DNA of 64,000 nucleotides from Klebsiella variicola (GTDB lineage Bacteria; Pseudomonadota; Gammaproteobacteria; Enterobacterales; Enterobacteriaceae), in the NCBI RefSeq assembly GCF_000828055.2, contig NZ_CP010523.2, positions 2,666,001-2,730,000 on the forward strand. The letters run 5' to 3'. The notes beneath the pieces were generated by a model, which was not told the origin of the DNA, ran no database searches, and saw only the letters and a program-made list of their open reading frames with translations. This document shows, one piece after another, positions 8,748-18,541 of this stretch (its first letter is position 1; each line of letters begins with the position of its first letter). The position numbers and the translations under genes were made by a program.

Positions 8748-9956
8748 CTACTCAGTGGTGAAACGATCGGGCTCGAACGTACGTTTAGCCAGTTTCTTTT
8801 GCAAAACGATGACAATAATTGGGGTTCCTGATGCGGTAATTGCACATACCGCCAACAGCATGTCCATATTTTGTAGCGCCATGCGATGGTCGGGTAACAA
8901 AAAAGCAGACAGGAAAAATGCGGCAGTTGTCATCAGATACATCATGGATGTCTGTAATGAAGAGAATCCCGCTCGTTGCTTGTTATCAGGAAACTGAATC
9001 GTCACCGCCGACGATGACACCAGACGACTGTAAGCTGCGCCGAGAAATAACGTAATAAATAGCGCTGGATGCGGATAGCCCATCAGGGGTATCAGTAAGC
9101 TCAGGATAAAAACGAGGGTCGACCCGGTCGCCAAACTCAAAGCAGAAACACGAGAGGTTAATGCGCCTGTCATTCTGGTAGACAGATACCCCGCCAGGCC
9201 CCCGCCGAAGAACAACCAGGGCAGCAGACCTTGAGAAGCCCCCAACAGCTGCGTCATTAATGGCGCCAGGACAGGAATGATCAGCATTGGACTAAACTGT
9301 ACCAGCGCATTACCGGAAGCAAACAGTAAAGTATCTACATCGAGGGGCAGCGCGTGGGACGTGTCGAAAGTGACGGGATCCTGAGGGATGATGGAGACGA
9401 TCAGTGGCAATGCCAACCAACACAGTGTACAGATTAACCACAACGCGACATGCCAACCGTAATGAGTACACAAAAATAATACAGCGGGCATCCCCACGAT
9501 GCTGACCATCGAAAATGACGCAATCACCGTCGCCAACATTTTTCCTCGCAAGTCAGCCGGCGTGTGGTTTATCAAAATAGTGATCCCCACCCCCATTGTC
9601 GTACCGCCAACCAGTCCTGCGAAAAAGCGCAATGTAAGAAGAAGAGGAAAACTGGTGGTCAATGTCGTCAACAGTGTCGCCATGGCTAGCAGTACCATAT
9701 TAGCGATTAAAAAACGTTTCTTATTGCAACGGTCAACCCAGTAAAAGGCGATAATTCCCGACAGGACGGCTCCAGATGTGTACATACCGGATACATAGCC
9801 TGAGAAGGTGACGGGAACAGCGAAATCTGCAGCCATAAATGTAAAAACAGGGCTGAACATCATATATTCCAGCGCATTAGTAAACTGGACAAAAGCGATT
9901 ACCATAGCAATCCGAATGAGCGTCTTTTGATTAAATGTTGTGGTGACCAGTGGCAT
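8748..9956 (-). CDS. MFS efflux transporter (DHA1 type)
   Basis: The 402-residue, 12-span major facilitator resembles the AraJ/chloramphenicol-efflux group. Conserved features are GYVSGMYTSGAVLSGIIAFYW with the loop following (DRCNKKR) and the motif-C-like glycine-rich segment around residue 115 (FFAGLVGGTTMGVGITI). It is transcribed divergently from a LysR gene across a 103-bp gap, the classic layout for a LysR-controlled exporter. The substrate is unknown. Confidence 0.82.
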   Translation of the reverse strand: MPLVTTTFNQKTLIRIAMVIAFVQFTNALEYMMFSPVFTFMAADFAVPVTFSGYVSGMYTSGAVLSGIIAFYWVDRCNKKRFLIANMVLLAMATLLTTLTTSFPLLLTLRFFAGLVGGTTMGVGITILINHTPADLRGKMLATVIASFSMVSIVGMPAVLFLCTHYGWHVALWLICTLCWLALPLIVSIIPQDPVTFDTSHALPLDVDTLLFASGNALVQFSPMLIIPVLAPLMTQLLGASQGLLPWLFFGGGLAGYLSTRMTGALTSRVSALSLATGSTLVFILSLLIPLMGYPHPALFITLFLGAAYSRLVSSSAVTIQFPDNKQRAGFSSLQTSMMYLMTTAAFFLSAFLLPDHRMALQNMDMLLAVCAITASGTPIIVIVLQKKLAKRTFEPDRFTTE

Positions 9957-10059
9957 AGCAAGCGACCTGTGGATGAAAGATATCCTAGCTTAACTGCTAT
10001 CAAACTTGTCGATTAGGTGGTAAAAATGGCACTCATTATTATCATATGTGGGATAGTTG

Positions 10060-10962
10060 ATGCGGCCAGTTCTTGACTTTAATGCGCTGAAAATCTTCAT
10101 TGCTGTGGTGGAACGAGACAGTTTTGTCGGGGCATCGAAAGCCCTGGAAATGCCGACATCAAATGTGAGCCGTTGCATTTCTCAGTTAGAAGACAAACTG
10201 AACCTTCAGCTCATTGAGCGCAGTACCCGACATATGAAACTCACACAGGCGGGGCATCTACTCTATACCCGGGCGAAGCCATTACTGGAAGCACTTGAGC
10301 AAACTGAAACCGAATTAACGTTGCGACAAATGCAATTCAAGGGGCCATTACGTATCTGTATTCCCAATGAAATCGGTCCTGTATTGCTGGGCTCTGTTGT
10401 TGCTGATTTCGCCTGTCAGCATCCGGACCTGGAGATAAGTTGCGTCACAAATTTGTCGGGTTATGAATCCCTGCGAGATGATCTGGATTTAGCTGTCATT
10501 GTTAGCCGTGGTCAGATGGATGACAGTGACTACATCGCCCGTCATCTGGTGACGATCCCTTGCACCATCGTTGCGGCCCCCTCCGTCATCCAGCGTTATG
10601 GCACGCCTTCTCGAATACAGCAATTTGAAGAGTTACCCTGTATTACAACGGTGAATGCGCTTAAAGGCGCTCCCTGGCAGTTTGTGAATAAAAAGGGCGG
10701 ATTCGAGACGATCAAGGTTAACGGTCGTTATCGGGTCAACAGCGGAGAGATGGCAGGGCGGGCGGCCATCTCAGGTGCCGGTTTTGCCATCCTGTCGAAA
10801 CAAGCCTGCCAACCCTATATTGATGATGGGCGGTTAATCGAGATTGAATTTGAACAATCGGCAGCCCCCTTGCAATTGTTCGCTCTGTATTCAGATCGGC
10901 GTTACTTGCCGGCAAAAACAAGAGCGCTTATTGATTTCATGCATCAGAGATTGAGTCATTAA
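10060..10962 (+). CDS. LysR family regulator, divergent from MFS gene
   Basis: The protein is 300 residues from the ATG at 10060; a TTG three bases earlier is in frame but less likely. The N-terminal LysR helix-turn-helix is present (FVGASKALEMPTSNVSRCIS at about 20-40), followed by the substrate-binding domain (PLRICIPNEIGPVLLG onward). It resembles the AaeR/DmlR-like subgroup by general pattern only. It probably activates or represses the divergent exporter on binding its substrate. Confidence 0.88.
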   Translation: MRPVLDFNALKIFIAVVERDSFVGASKALEMPTSNVSRCISQLEDKLNLQLIERSTRHMKLTQAGHLLYTRAKPLLEALEQTETELTLRQMQFKGPLRICIPNEIGPVLLGSVVADFACQHPDLEISCVTNLSGYESLRDDLDLAVIVSRGQMDDSDYIARHLVTIPCTIVAAPSVIQRYGTPSRIQQFEELPCITTVNALKGAPWQFVNKKGGFETIKVNGRYRVNSGEMAGRAAISGAGFAILSKQACQPYIDDGRLIEIEFEQSAAPLQLFALYSDRRYLPAKTRALIDFMHQRLSH

Positions 10963-11003
10963 CAAGAGGCCATCTTCAGCGCGCCAGGGAGGCGCTGTTC
11001 TAT

Positions 11004-11909
11004 TCAGCCGGCCGGCTCAAGCAACAAATCTCTGAGATAGCCCTCCAGCAGGGAGGCACAAATTCGCGTTTCATACGACATCATCCCAGCTGGTGGATGG
11101 AGCAACCAGGCACTAAATGGCGGGATCGGATAGTGGCTTAAGAGGGGGATGAGCGCGCCGTCTGCCATTTCTTTTCTGCAAACCGGACTTTGCAAAACAC
11201 CAATGGCATGTCCCGCTAATAACCAGGAGAGGACACTCCGCCAGTGCGTGGACTGAAATTGAATATTGACGGGAACATTAATGAGTTGATCTTCGGAAGC
11301 GATCAATTGAATGCGATTACTGGCGAATACACCGGAAACAGCAGCAAATGGATAATCTGTCAGCGCTTCCGGCGTGTCAGGATGACCCATTTTCGCCAGC
11401 AGAGCCGGAGAGGCCACTAGCACTCTGCGCACGGCGCCAAGCGGACGTGCGACAAAAAAGCCTTCGGAGACATCACCTAACCTCAGTGATAAATCGACCC
11501 CCTCGGTGACGGGATCGATGACGCGGTCGTTAAAAATGACATCGACCTGCAGCTCCGGATGCTCGTTCTGAAGCTGCAACAATGCAGGCATCAGCAGGCT
11601 TTCTCCGGCGGAATAGGGCGCGGCAATACGGATTTTGCCTTGCAGCCCCTGATTTTCCTCATTCACAGAAAGAGCATGCTCTGCCGCCTGAACGGCCGCT
11701 TTGCTTCGCTCGTAAAACACGTTACCGCTGTGCGTTAGAGACATGTTACGCGTGTTGCGCCTAAGCAAACGTGTCCCAAGATGTGCTTCCAGTTTTTCTA
11801 TTCTTTCACTCACGGCGGGCTGGCCAATGCCGAGATCACGGGCTGCAGCCGACATGCTGCCCCGTTCAACCACCCTGATAAATATGCGCATTGCTGAGAA
11901 GAGATCCAT
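11004..11909 (-). CDS. LysR family regulator, divergent from the lactonase
   Basis: The 301-residue protein has the standard HTH (GSMSAAARDLGIGQPAVSER at about 17-36) and effector domain. It diverges from the metallo-beta-lactamase gene at 12052, with 142 bp between that includes a 17-bp near-palindrome. Control of that hydrolase is the natural inference. It is a different LysR subgroup from the one at 10060, despite facing it tail to tail. Confidence 0.88.
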   Translation of the reverse strand: MDLFSAMRIFIRVVERGSMSAAARDLGIGQPAVSERIEKLEAHLGTRLLRRNTRNMSLTHSGNVFYERSKAAVQAAEHALSVNEENQGLQGKIRIAAPYSAGESLLMPALLQLQNEHPELQVDVIFNDRVIDPVTEGVDLSLRLGDVSEGFFVARPLGAVRRVLVASPALLAKMGHPDTPEALTDYPFAAVSGVFASNRIQLIASEDQLINVPVNIQFQSTHWRSVLSWLLAGHAIGVLQSPVCRKEMADGALIPLLSHYPIPPFSAWLLHPPAGMMSYETRICASLLEGYLRDLLLEPAG

Positions 11910-11990
11910 TCACCAATTATATTGGCTTTACCGATAAATGTAAGTGGGGACAGGCATCTACTGCTTTCCTGCGAAATGATGAAAAATCCA

Positions 11991-12007
11991 GACTCAAGGC
12001 CTGAGTC
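11991..12007. promoter_or_regulatory. Inverted repeat between LysR gene and lactonase
   Basis: GACTCA and TGAGTC flank AGGCC, giving a 17-bp near-perfect palindrome 45 bp before the lactonase start. It could be a LysR-type operator or a hairpin in the leader. Confidence 0.35.
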
Positions 12008-12051
12008 AGGCTAAATTTCAATCTATTTAATTGATTTATTGGTGGAAAATA

Positions 12052-12846
12052 ATGATGCCAGAGATAAAGCTTTTCATGTTCCAGTCAGGAACACAGCATT
12101 GTCGATATCAGCATATCCGGATGAATCAGGGCGTGGGAGAGCATTATGAGATCCCTGTTCCCTGGTTTCTGCTGACCCATCCGGATGGGTTTACGCTGAT
12201 TGACGGCGGTCTGGCTGTCGAAGGATTGAAAGATCCCAGTGGTTATTGGGGAAGTGCTGTAGAGCAGTTTAAACCGGTGATGTCAGAAGAACAGGGCTGT
12301 GTGGAACAACTTAAGAGGATTGGCATTGCTCCTGAGGATATCCGCTATGTGGTCCTGTCCCATTTGCACTCTGATCATACGGGAGCAATTGGTCGCTTCC
12401 CCCATGCTACGCATGTTGTCCAGAGGCAAGAGTATGAATATGCCTTTGCCCCTGACTGGTTTACGTCAGGAGCCTATTGCCGACGCGATTTCGATCGTCC
12501 CCAACTTAACTGGCTTTTTCTGAACGGGTTGTCCGATGATCACTATGACCTTTACGGTGATGGCACGCTGCAGTGTATTTTCACCCCAGGGCATTCACCG
12601 GGCCATCAATCTTTTCTTATCCGCTTACCGGGTGGTACAAATTTTACGCTAGCGATTGATGCGGCTTATACCTTAGATCATTACCATGAGAAGGCGCTCC
12701 CGGGGCTAATGACGTCTGCTACTGATGTCGCTCAGTCAGTGCGAAAGCTGCGTCAGCTTACCGAGCGATATCATGCGGTATTCATACCCGGCCACGATCC
12801 TGAAGAATGGAAAAAAAACAGGCTTTCGCCAGCCTGTTACTATTGA
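12052..12846 (+). CDS. Metallo-beta-lactamase fold lactonase (AHL-lactonase-like)
   Basis: The protein is 264 residues from ATG 12052 (GGTGG upstream; a TTG at 12031 gives a longer frame without support). The full zinc-ligand set of the AiiA/AttM type is visible: SHLHSDH (H104, H106, D108, H109), TPGHSPGH, the bridging Asp in AIDAAY, and the final His in IPGHDPEEW. Members open lactone rings, including acyl-homoserine lactones, and Klebsiella is known to carry one (AhlK); that this is the same gene is not shown. The last residues are encoded by a hairpin that looks like the terminator of the facing gene. Confidence 0.8.
   Translation: MMPEIKLFMFQSGTQHCRYQHIRMNQGVGEHYEIPVPWFLLTHPDGFTLIDGGLAVEGLKDPSGYWGSAVEQFKPVMSEEQGCVEQLKRIGIAPEDIRYVVLSHLHSDHTGAIGRFPHATHVVQRQEYEYAFAPDWFTSGAYCRRDFDRPQLNWLFLNGLSDDHYDLYGDGTLQCIFTPGHSPGHQSFLIRLPGGTNFTLAIDAAYTLDHYHEKALPGLMTSATDVAQSVRKLRQLTERYHAVFIPGHDPEEWKKNRLSPACYY
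12811..12838 (-). terminator. Intrinsic terminator on the minus strand, inside the lactonase 3' end
   Basis: AACAGGCT (12817-12824) and AGCCTGTT (12831-12838) form an 8-bp stem. Read on the minus strand it is followed by eight T residues (12811-12818). It would end transcripts from the lipoprotein gene at 12951-13379, yet it encodes the last residues of the lactonase on the plus strand. Confidence 0.7.
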
Positions 12847-12908
12847 ATCATTCCTCGCTGATCGCCAAAAAGCGTCTGTTAAACAGGGCTGTCAGCTTAT
12901 CTTGTTCG

Positions 12909-12938
12909 AAATGGCCCTGGTGATGGCCGGGGCCATTT
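12909..12938. terminator. Second hairpin between convergent genes
   Basis: AAATGGCCC (12909-12917) and GGGCCATTT (12930-12938) form a perfect 9-bp stem with a 12-nt loop. Each strand ends the stem with TTT. It lies between the lactonase and the lipoprotein stop codon and could act in both directions. Confidence 0.5.
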
Positions 12939-12950
12939 CTGCCGGCAAGC

Positions 12951-13379
12951 TCAGGGCTTCACGTCCAGCACGACATGACTGAATGTTTGATAGGTTTTTT
13001 CGTCCGGCGCGGGCGGGATGTTGGCTTTTTTCAGCGCGGACATCACCTGCGCGCAGAATGGCCGATCGCCGCTCTCGACCGTCGGATCCTGCACTGTCCC
13101 GTCACGCTGTAGCGTAAAGCGCACCGAGCATTTTTGCCCTTGCCAGGAGGCCGGCTGGTCTATGTTAGCGAAGATAGCCGCCTGGATCCGCGCCAGATAG
13201 CGTGAGGCATTGGCCTGGGGTGAAGTATCGGAACCCGTTTGATAATCGCGAAGTATCTTATCCACTTCAGCCGATATTTTAGCGTCTTCGGCGCTGTCCG
13301 GCGCAGAAGCACCACCCGAGCAGGCGGAAAGAAGTAAAGAGAGGGTGCAAACGAGCACAGCGTTGGTTTTCACGGACAT
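12951..13379 (-). CDS. Lipoprotein with TolA C-terminal-like domain
   Basis: The protein has 142 residues. A lipoprotein signal with lipobox LLSAC (Cys at about 20) is followed by a short linker and a domain resembling the TolA/TonB C-terminus (YLARIQAAIFANIDQPASW, then CSVRFTLQRDGTV, and a second Cys at RPFCAQV). This pattern is that of TolA C-terminal-domain proteins but without the long helical stalk. It is probably membrane-anchored and periplasmic. The partner is unknown. It is alone on its strand, followed by two hairpins. Confidence 0.75.
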   Translation of the reverse strand: MSVKTNAVLVCTLSLLLSACSGGASAPDSAEDAKISAEVDKILRDYQTGSDTSPQANASRYLARIQAAIFANIDQPASWQGQKCSVRFTLQRDGTVQDPTVESGDRPFCAQVMSALKKANIPPAPDEKTYQTFSHVVLDVKP

Positions 13380-13490
13380 GCTAAGCCTCCTTGCTGGTGG
13401 GGATACCGTCGTGTACGAGGCGGTTATCCTCTGTTATTCCGCGAAATTATTCAAACGCTGAATGCATGGCACGCGCTTTCAGTGACAGTG

Positions 13491-14633
13491 TCACTCATTT
13501 TTTACTTTCGTCGCGGGCGGTGATGCCATCCAGTCGCGAATAATGTCACCGTATAGCTGTTCTGCCTCCGCCAGTCGGCTGAGCAGGCAGTACTCGTCGG
13601 TTTGATGCGCCATCGACGGCTCGCCGGGGCCGAGAATAATACAGGGCGGATCGCCCAATGCAGGCAGCAGCAGCGAGGCGTCGGTAAAGTAGGGCACCAC
13701 GCGCGGCGCAATCGGCTCAGCGTGCAGCGGCTGACAGCGTTGGTAAACCTGCTTAATCCACGCGTGATCCTCCCGGCTGAGGACGGCGGGCAGGTCGACC
13801 AGCGTGGAGACGGTGACGCTTTCGCCAAGCAGCGTCGTCAAGCGCTCCCGGATAGTGGCGTGCTGTAAATTGGGCGCGCTGCGGATATCGACATCAAAAC
13901 GCGTGCGGTCCGGTACGGAATTAATATTGAGTCCGCCTTCTATGCGTCCGACGTTGAGGGTGGGTTGCTTCATTAGCGGATGCGGCGCGCCTGGCGAAAA
14001 ATGCTGAATCTTACCCAGCGCATCCGCCGCAAGATAGATAGCATTGATCCCCAGCTCCGGCATCGCGCCGTGGGCGGTTTTCCCCCGCGTTTCGCAGCGT
14101 AGCCAGAGCGCGCCTTTATGGCCGATAACCGGATAGTTGGCGGTGGGTTCACCGACGATCAGCGCGCCCACCTCCGGCAACGTTGCGGAGGCGATCAGCG
14201 CCCGCGCGCCGTCGCAGCCGGTCTCTTCTCCGCCGGTTATCAGCAATACCGCGCCGCGTCCGGCGAGGATCGCTTCCCGCTGATGAACGCAGGCGACGGC
14301 AAACGCCGCTATCGCCGCTTTCATATCGCTGGATCCGCGGCCATAAAGACGCCCGTCTTCCATCTGCGAGCCAAAAGGATCGTACTGCCAGCGGGCATTT
14401 CCCAGCGGGACGGTATCCAGATGTCCGGTAAAGGCCAGCGGTTTACCGCTCTTCGCCCCGGGCAGGCTGGCAATAAGATTGCAGCGTCCCTCGCCGAACG
14501 ACGACAGCGAAACCTCAAAACCGCTCTCGTCAAGCCAGTCGGCGAAGAACCGCATGCAGTCGGCTTCGCTGCCCGGCGGGTTGATGGTGTTAAAGCCCAG
14601 CAGCTGCCGGGCGAGCTCAAGGGGCGTGGTCAT
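13491..14633 (-). CDS. M20 family metallohydrolase (ArgE/DapE-like)
   Basis: The 380-residue protein has the di-zinc site of M20 enzymes: TGHLDTV (H71, D73), GRGSSDMK (D103), the catalytic pair in GGEETG (E136-E137), and a dimerisation domain after residue 175. Such enzymes hydrolyse N-acyl amino acids or peptides. Its start overlaps the last base of the GATase-like gene, so the two are coupled; it is the last gene of the LacI-controlled operon. The real substrate is unknown; a deacylation step in that pathway is the inference. Confidence 0.85.
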   Translation of the reverse strand: MTTPLELARQLLGFNTINPPGSEADCMRFFADWLDESGFEVSLSSFGEGRCNLIASLPGAKSGKPLAFTGHLDTVPLGNARWQYDPFGSQMEDGRLYGRGSSDMKAAIAAFAVACVHQREAILAGRGAVLLITGGEETGCDGARALIASATLPEVGALIVGEPTANYPVIGHKGALWLRCETRGKTAHGAMPELGINAIYLAADALGKIQHFSPGAPHPLMKQPTLNVGRIEGGLNINSVPDRTRFDVDIRSAPNLQHATIRERLTTLLGESVTVSTLVDLPAVLSREDHAWIKQVYQRCQPLHAEPIAPRVVPYFTDASLLLPALGDPPCIILGPGEPSMAHQTDEYCLLSRLAEAEQLYGDIIRDWMASPPATKVKNE

Positions 14634-15388
14634 CAGCGGCGTTCCGTCAGCCAGTCGAGGCAGTTAATCCATAGCTGGCGATAGCCGGGCCATTTGGCAA
14701 ACTCTTCCGGCAGCCAGTGCGCCGACATGTCGCTGGTCCACACCAGTGAGCGACCCTGCTGATATTCGCGAACAGCCAGTAGCGGATGATCGGTACCGGC
14801 CACGGTCGCCAGCAGTTTGCCTTCCGGGTGCATTTCAACTTCGTTATAGCCCAGCAGCCACGGCCATTCGCCCGGAATATCGTTAAACAGGGGGTGAGAC
14901 TCCGTCACTTCGGCATAGCAGCCTTCCGGGGTTTCAATGCGATCGTCCCAGGCCAGGCAGCGTACCGGCAGCACTTTCTCCACCGCGGTATGGCGGTAGC
15001 GCGCGCCGCCGTTGATTCCCTGGAAGCTGTAATAGCCGCCGATCATCATCAGCGCCCCCCCGCCGGCCACGTAATCATGCAGGAGCGTTAAACGGTTGGC
15101 GGTTCGGCGGCTCTTCAGCCAGGTGTCCGGATGCAGCAGCAGCGTATTGGCGCCAATGTCCGAGAGAATAATCGCATCCCACTCCTGCAGCGCTTCCAGC
15201 GTCAGCGGAAAGTCGGTCGCCGCCGCGTGGGCGGGCATATAGGTAATGGCATAGGGACTGTCGGCGAGCGCGGCCAGAAAGTCCGTTGCGCCGGTGTGCC
15301 AGGTGGCGGTGGCAAACTGGTCGAAGCCTTTAACGTGCGTTGACGTGCTGGTCCAGGACTCACCGACCAGTAAGATTTTTTTCTGCAT
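14633..15388 (-). CDS. GATase1-like protein (putative glutamine amidotransferase family)
   Basis: The 251-residue cytoplasmic protein has no signal peptide. It belongs by pattern to the class I GATase-like group (MQKKILLVGESWTS, YITYMPAHAAATDFP-like segment, GGALMMIGGYYSFQG, TSDMSAHW). The canonical GATase nucleophile Cys is not evident, so amidotransferase activity is doubtful; related domains act as hydrolase or binding proteins. It lies 14 bp after the phosphotriesterase-like gene in the operon and is coupled to the M20 gene. Its function is unknown. Confidence 0.7.
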   Translation of the reverse strand: MQKKILLVGESWTSTSTHVKGFDQFATATWHTGATDFLAALADSPYAITYMPAHAAATDFPLTLEALQEWDAIILSDIGANTLLLHPDTWLKSRRTANRLTLLHDYVAGGGALMMIGGYYSFQGINGGARYRHTAVEKVLPVRCLAWDDRIETPEGCYAEVTESHPLFNDIPGEWPWLLGYNEVEMHPEGKLLATVAGTDHPLLAVREYQQGRSLVWTSDMSAHWLPEEFAKWPGYRQLWINCLDWLTERR

Positions 15389-15402
15389 GATGACGTTTCC
15401 TT

Positions 15403-16482
15403 TTATCCGCCAAAGACCCGCTGGGGGTTTCCAATCATTAAGGTTTCAAGTTGTTCGCCGCTGACGCCGTGGCGCCGCAGACGGGGAACAAAATGCTTGA
15501 GTATGTAGCCATAACCGTGGCCGCCGTAGCGGGTGAGCATGGTTTTCAGGAAGACGTCCTGCGACAGCAGAATTTGCTGGATGTAGCCGTCGTCAATCAG
15601 CTCGCGGATCGCGCGGGCGTTCTCCTCGTCGGAGGGCGACTGCGCCGACTCGTCGGCGTAGTAATAGCTCATGCCAATCATGTCGTATTCGAGAAACGCC
15701 CCGCGCTGCGCCAGTTCGCGCTGGTAGCGCTTATCGGCAAAGCTGGGATTCATATGGCACAGCACGGTATGGCGTAAATCGGCGCCTTCCTGCTCGAGAA
15801 TATCCAGCACCCGATGGCCCAGCCGCTCCCAGCCAGGCAGATGGACCTCGATCGGCACGCCGGTCGCGGCGCTGGCCCGACCCGCAGCGCGCAGGGATTT
15901 CTCCTCATCCGGCGTAAAGCGGCTGGAGATACCGATTTCGCCGATAAGTCCGGCGAGCACCTCCGGTTTCTCCTCCGCGCCGCCAAGATCGTAAATCAGC
16001 CGTTCGGTCAGCTGTTCGACGCTGCTGATTTTTACCCACTCAGGGTGCGAAGGTTCCAGATAGAGCCCGGTCCCCATAATGATATTCAGACCGGTCAGAC
16101 GCGCGATGCGCGCCAGCGCTTTCGGATCGCGGCCAATGCCGATATTGGTCGGGTCGACCACCGTTTCTCCGCCAAGGGCTCGATATTTAGTCAGCTCGTC
16201 AATCGCAACGTCGACATCAAACAGCTGACAGTTATCGCGGCTCATCAGCGGGTTGAGCGACAGTTCGCCAAGGTTTTCCATTTTCACCGGCATTTCGGCA
16301 AGACGGCGATCGCTGCAGCAGCAGGGCGGCACCCATTTGCCGGAGGCATCCAGCAGAATATGCTCATGCATCAGAGTAACGCCCATTTCGTTAATCGGTA
16401 GTGGGCCAAGCACAGTCATTACGTAACCGCTGCTGACGCCAACCGGCAGCGGGGAGGGATGGCGAAAAATTGATCCTTTCAT
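15403..16482 (-). CDS. Phosphotriesterase-like metal hydrolase
   Basis: The 359-residue amidohydrolase-superfamily TIM barrel has the HxH motif MHEHILLD (H39, H41) and a bridging Glu in GEIG, as in E. coli PHP; true phosphotriesterases use carbamylated Lys. The later ligands are EVHLPGW, LCHMNP and the Asp of LSQDV. Members with a bridging acid are often lactonases. It lies 3 bp after the permease gene. In this operon it probably hydrolyses an imported ester, lactone or phosphoester; the substrate is not known. Confidence 0.82.
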   Translation of the reverse strand: MKGSIFRHPSPLPVGVSSGYVMTVLGPLPINEMGVTLMHEHILLDASGKWVPPCCCSDRRLAEMPVKMENLGELSLNPLMSRDNCQLFDVDVAIDELTKYRALGGETVVDPTNIGIGRDPKALARIARLTGLNIIMGTGLYLEPSHPEWVKISSVEQLTERLIYDLGGAEEKPEVLAGLIGEIGISSRFTPDEEKSLRAAGRASAATGVPIEVHLPGWERLGHRVLDILEQEGADLRHTVLCHMNPSFADKRYQRELAQRGAFLEYDMIGMSYYYADESAQSPSDEENARAIRELIDDGYIQQILLSQDVFLKTMLTRYGGHGYGYILKHFVPRLRRHGVSGEQLETLMIGNPQRVFGG

Positions 16483-16485
16483 CAG

Positions 16486-17496
16486 CTATCCTTTTGCCGC
16501 GGAGCGCGTCGGGTTGAGAATGCGGGTGTTCAGCCAGATAGCCAGCAGGATAATGGTGCCGGTGGCTATCTGGGTGTAAAACGGCGAAATATGCGACAGG
16601 ATCAGCCCGTTCTGAATGACCGCAATCGACAGCGCGCCCAGCAGCGTGCCAATAATAGTCCCGAAGCCGCCAAACAGACTGGTGCTGCCTAGCACAACGG
16701 CAGCAATGACCTGCAGTTCAAAGCCTTCGCCCTGGTTGGAAGAGCCGCTGCCGAGGCGTGCGGTAATGATCATCCCCGCCAGCGCGGCGGCCATTCCGCT
16801 GATGATATAGACCTTCATGGTGACCGCTTTGGTGTTAATGCCGCTGCGCCGCGCGCCTTCGGCGTTGGCGCCGATAGCGGTCACGTAGCGGCCAAAGCGC
16901 ATATGGTTGAGAACGATATGCCCGATCACCAGTATCATCATGCCGATCAGCGCGGGCATGGGGATACCAACTACCCACGCGCGTCCGATAAAGGTAAACA
17001 GGCTGTCAGCCGGCACCGGAATCGAGTAGCCCTGGGTGACCAGCAGCGCGATGCCGCGAACTACGGCCAGGGTGGCGAGCGTGACGATGAACGCCGGAAT
17101 GCCTTCATAGGCAATAAAGAAGCCGTTGATGGCGCCAACGAATCCGCCGAGCAGCAGGCCGCCGAGGAGTACCACCGGCCACGGCAGCCCCCAGTTATTC
17201 AGAGCGATAGCGGAGAGCGCGCCGACCAGCGCCAGGGTGGAGCCTACCGACAGATCGATACCGCCGGTGGTAATGACCAGAGTCATTGCCGTCGCAACGA
17301 TCAGCAGCGGGGCGCTCTGACGGATAATGTTGAGCCAGTTGGTGCCGGTGAGAAAGTTGCTGGTGATCAGCGAAAACACCACGCAGCAGAAGACGAAAAA
17401 GAGCGCGATGCTGACCACGCCTGAGTGGTTATGCAGCAGGCGGCGCGGCAGCGAATGCTGGATCATGCGGGAGCTGCTTAAGTTCATGATACTCAT
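16486..17496 (-). CDS. Sugar-type ABC transporter permease (RbsC family)
   Basis: The 336-residue, multi-span membrane protein has the RbsC/XylH family hallmark TGGIDLSVGSTLALVGALSA near residue 75 and the coupling-loop region GANAEGARRSGI. One permease gene implies a homodimer. It lies 9 bp after the ATPase gene. Together with the ATPase and the binding protein at 20001-20954 it forms a ribose/autoinducer-2-type importer for a carbohydrate-like substrate. Confidence 0.9.
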   Translation of the reverse strand: MSIMNLSSSRMIQHSLPRRLLHNHSGVVSIALFFVFCCVVFSLITSNFLTGTNWLNIIRQSAPLLIVATAMTLVITTGGIDLSVGSTLALVGALSAIALNNWGLPWPVVLLGGLLLGGFVGAINGFFIAYEGIPAFIVTLATLAVVRGIALLVTQGYSIPVPADSLFTFIGRAWVVGIPMPALIGMMILVIGHIVLNHMRFGRYVTAIGANAEGARRSGINTKAVTMKVYIISGMAAALAGMIITARLGSGSSNQGEGFELQVIAAVVLGSTSLFGGFGTIIGTLLGALSIAVIQNGLILSHISPFYTQIATGTIILLAIWLNTRILNPTRSAAKG

Positions 17497-17505
17497 CCTG
17501 TTACC

Positions 17506-18288
<783 letters not shown>

Positions 18289-18368
18289 CTGATAACTCCC
18301 ATCGCTGTGGCCGGGAAAATGTTCGCCATCCTGCGGGAGGGACTCTATCCGACACGGTTTACAATCTA

Positions 18369-18382
18369 GTAAACCGGTTTAC
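18369..18382. promoter_or_regulatory. LacI-type operator 1 (perfect palindrome)
   Basis: GTAAACCGGTTTAC is a perfect 14-bp palindrome with a central CG, typical of LacI-family sites. An additional half site (GGTTTAC) lies 7 bp upstream at 18356-18362. It is 87 bp before the ATPase start and 173 bp from an identical copy, a spacing that could allow looping. Confidence 0.75.
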
Positions 18383-18510
18383 CTGCGGAATAGAGCACTC
18401 GCCAGGGCAGTCAGGACAAACGCTATGTAAGATATTTGTTCGCCAGTAAGAACATTGCAGCATCCGTGCCAGGGCTGGAACCACACAGCAGCCCTGTAAC
18501 TTAACCTTAT

Positions 18511-18535
18511 GTATTCAATACACTTAATTGAATAC
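18511..18535. promoter_or_regulatory. Inverted repeat in the operon leader
   Basis: GTATTCAAT (18511-18519) and ATTGAATAC (18527-18535) are perfect 9-bp arms around a 7-bp spacer, next to operator 2. It may be a second regulator's site or a leader hairpin, since it lies just downstream of the inferred transcription start. Confidence 0.4.
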
Positions 18536-18541
18536 AATCCG

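Noticed and set aside
13380-15388. Several long plus-strand frames opposite the M20 and GATase-like genes
   Set aside because: High-GC antisense shadows; the minus-strand frames carry the conserved catalytic motifs.
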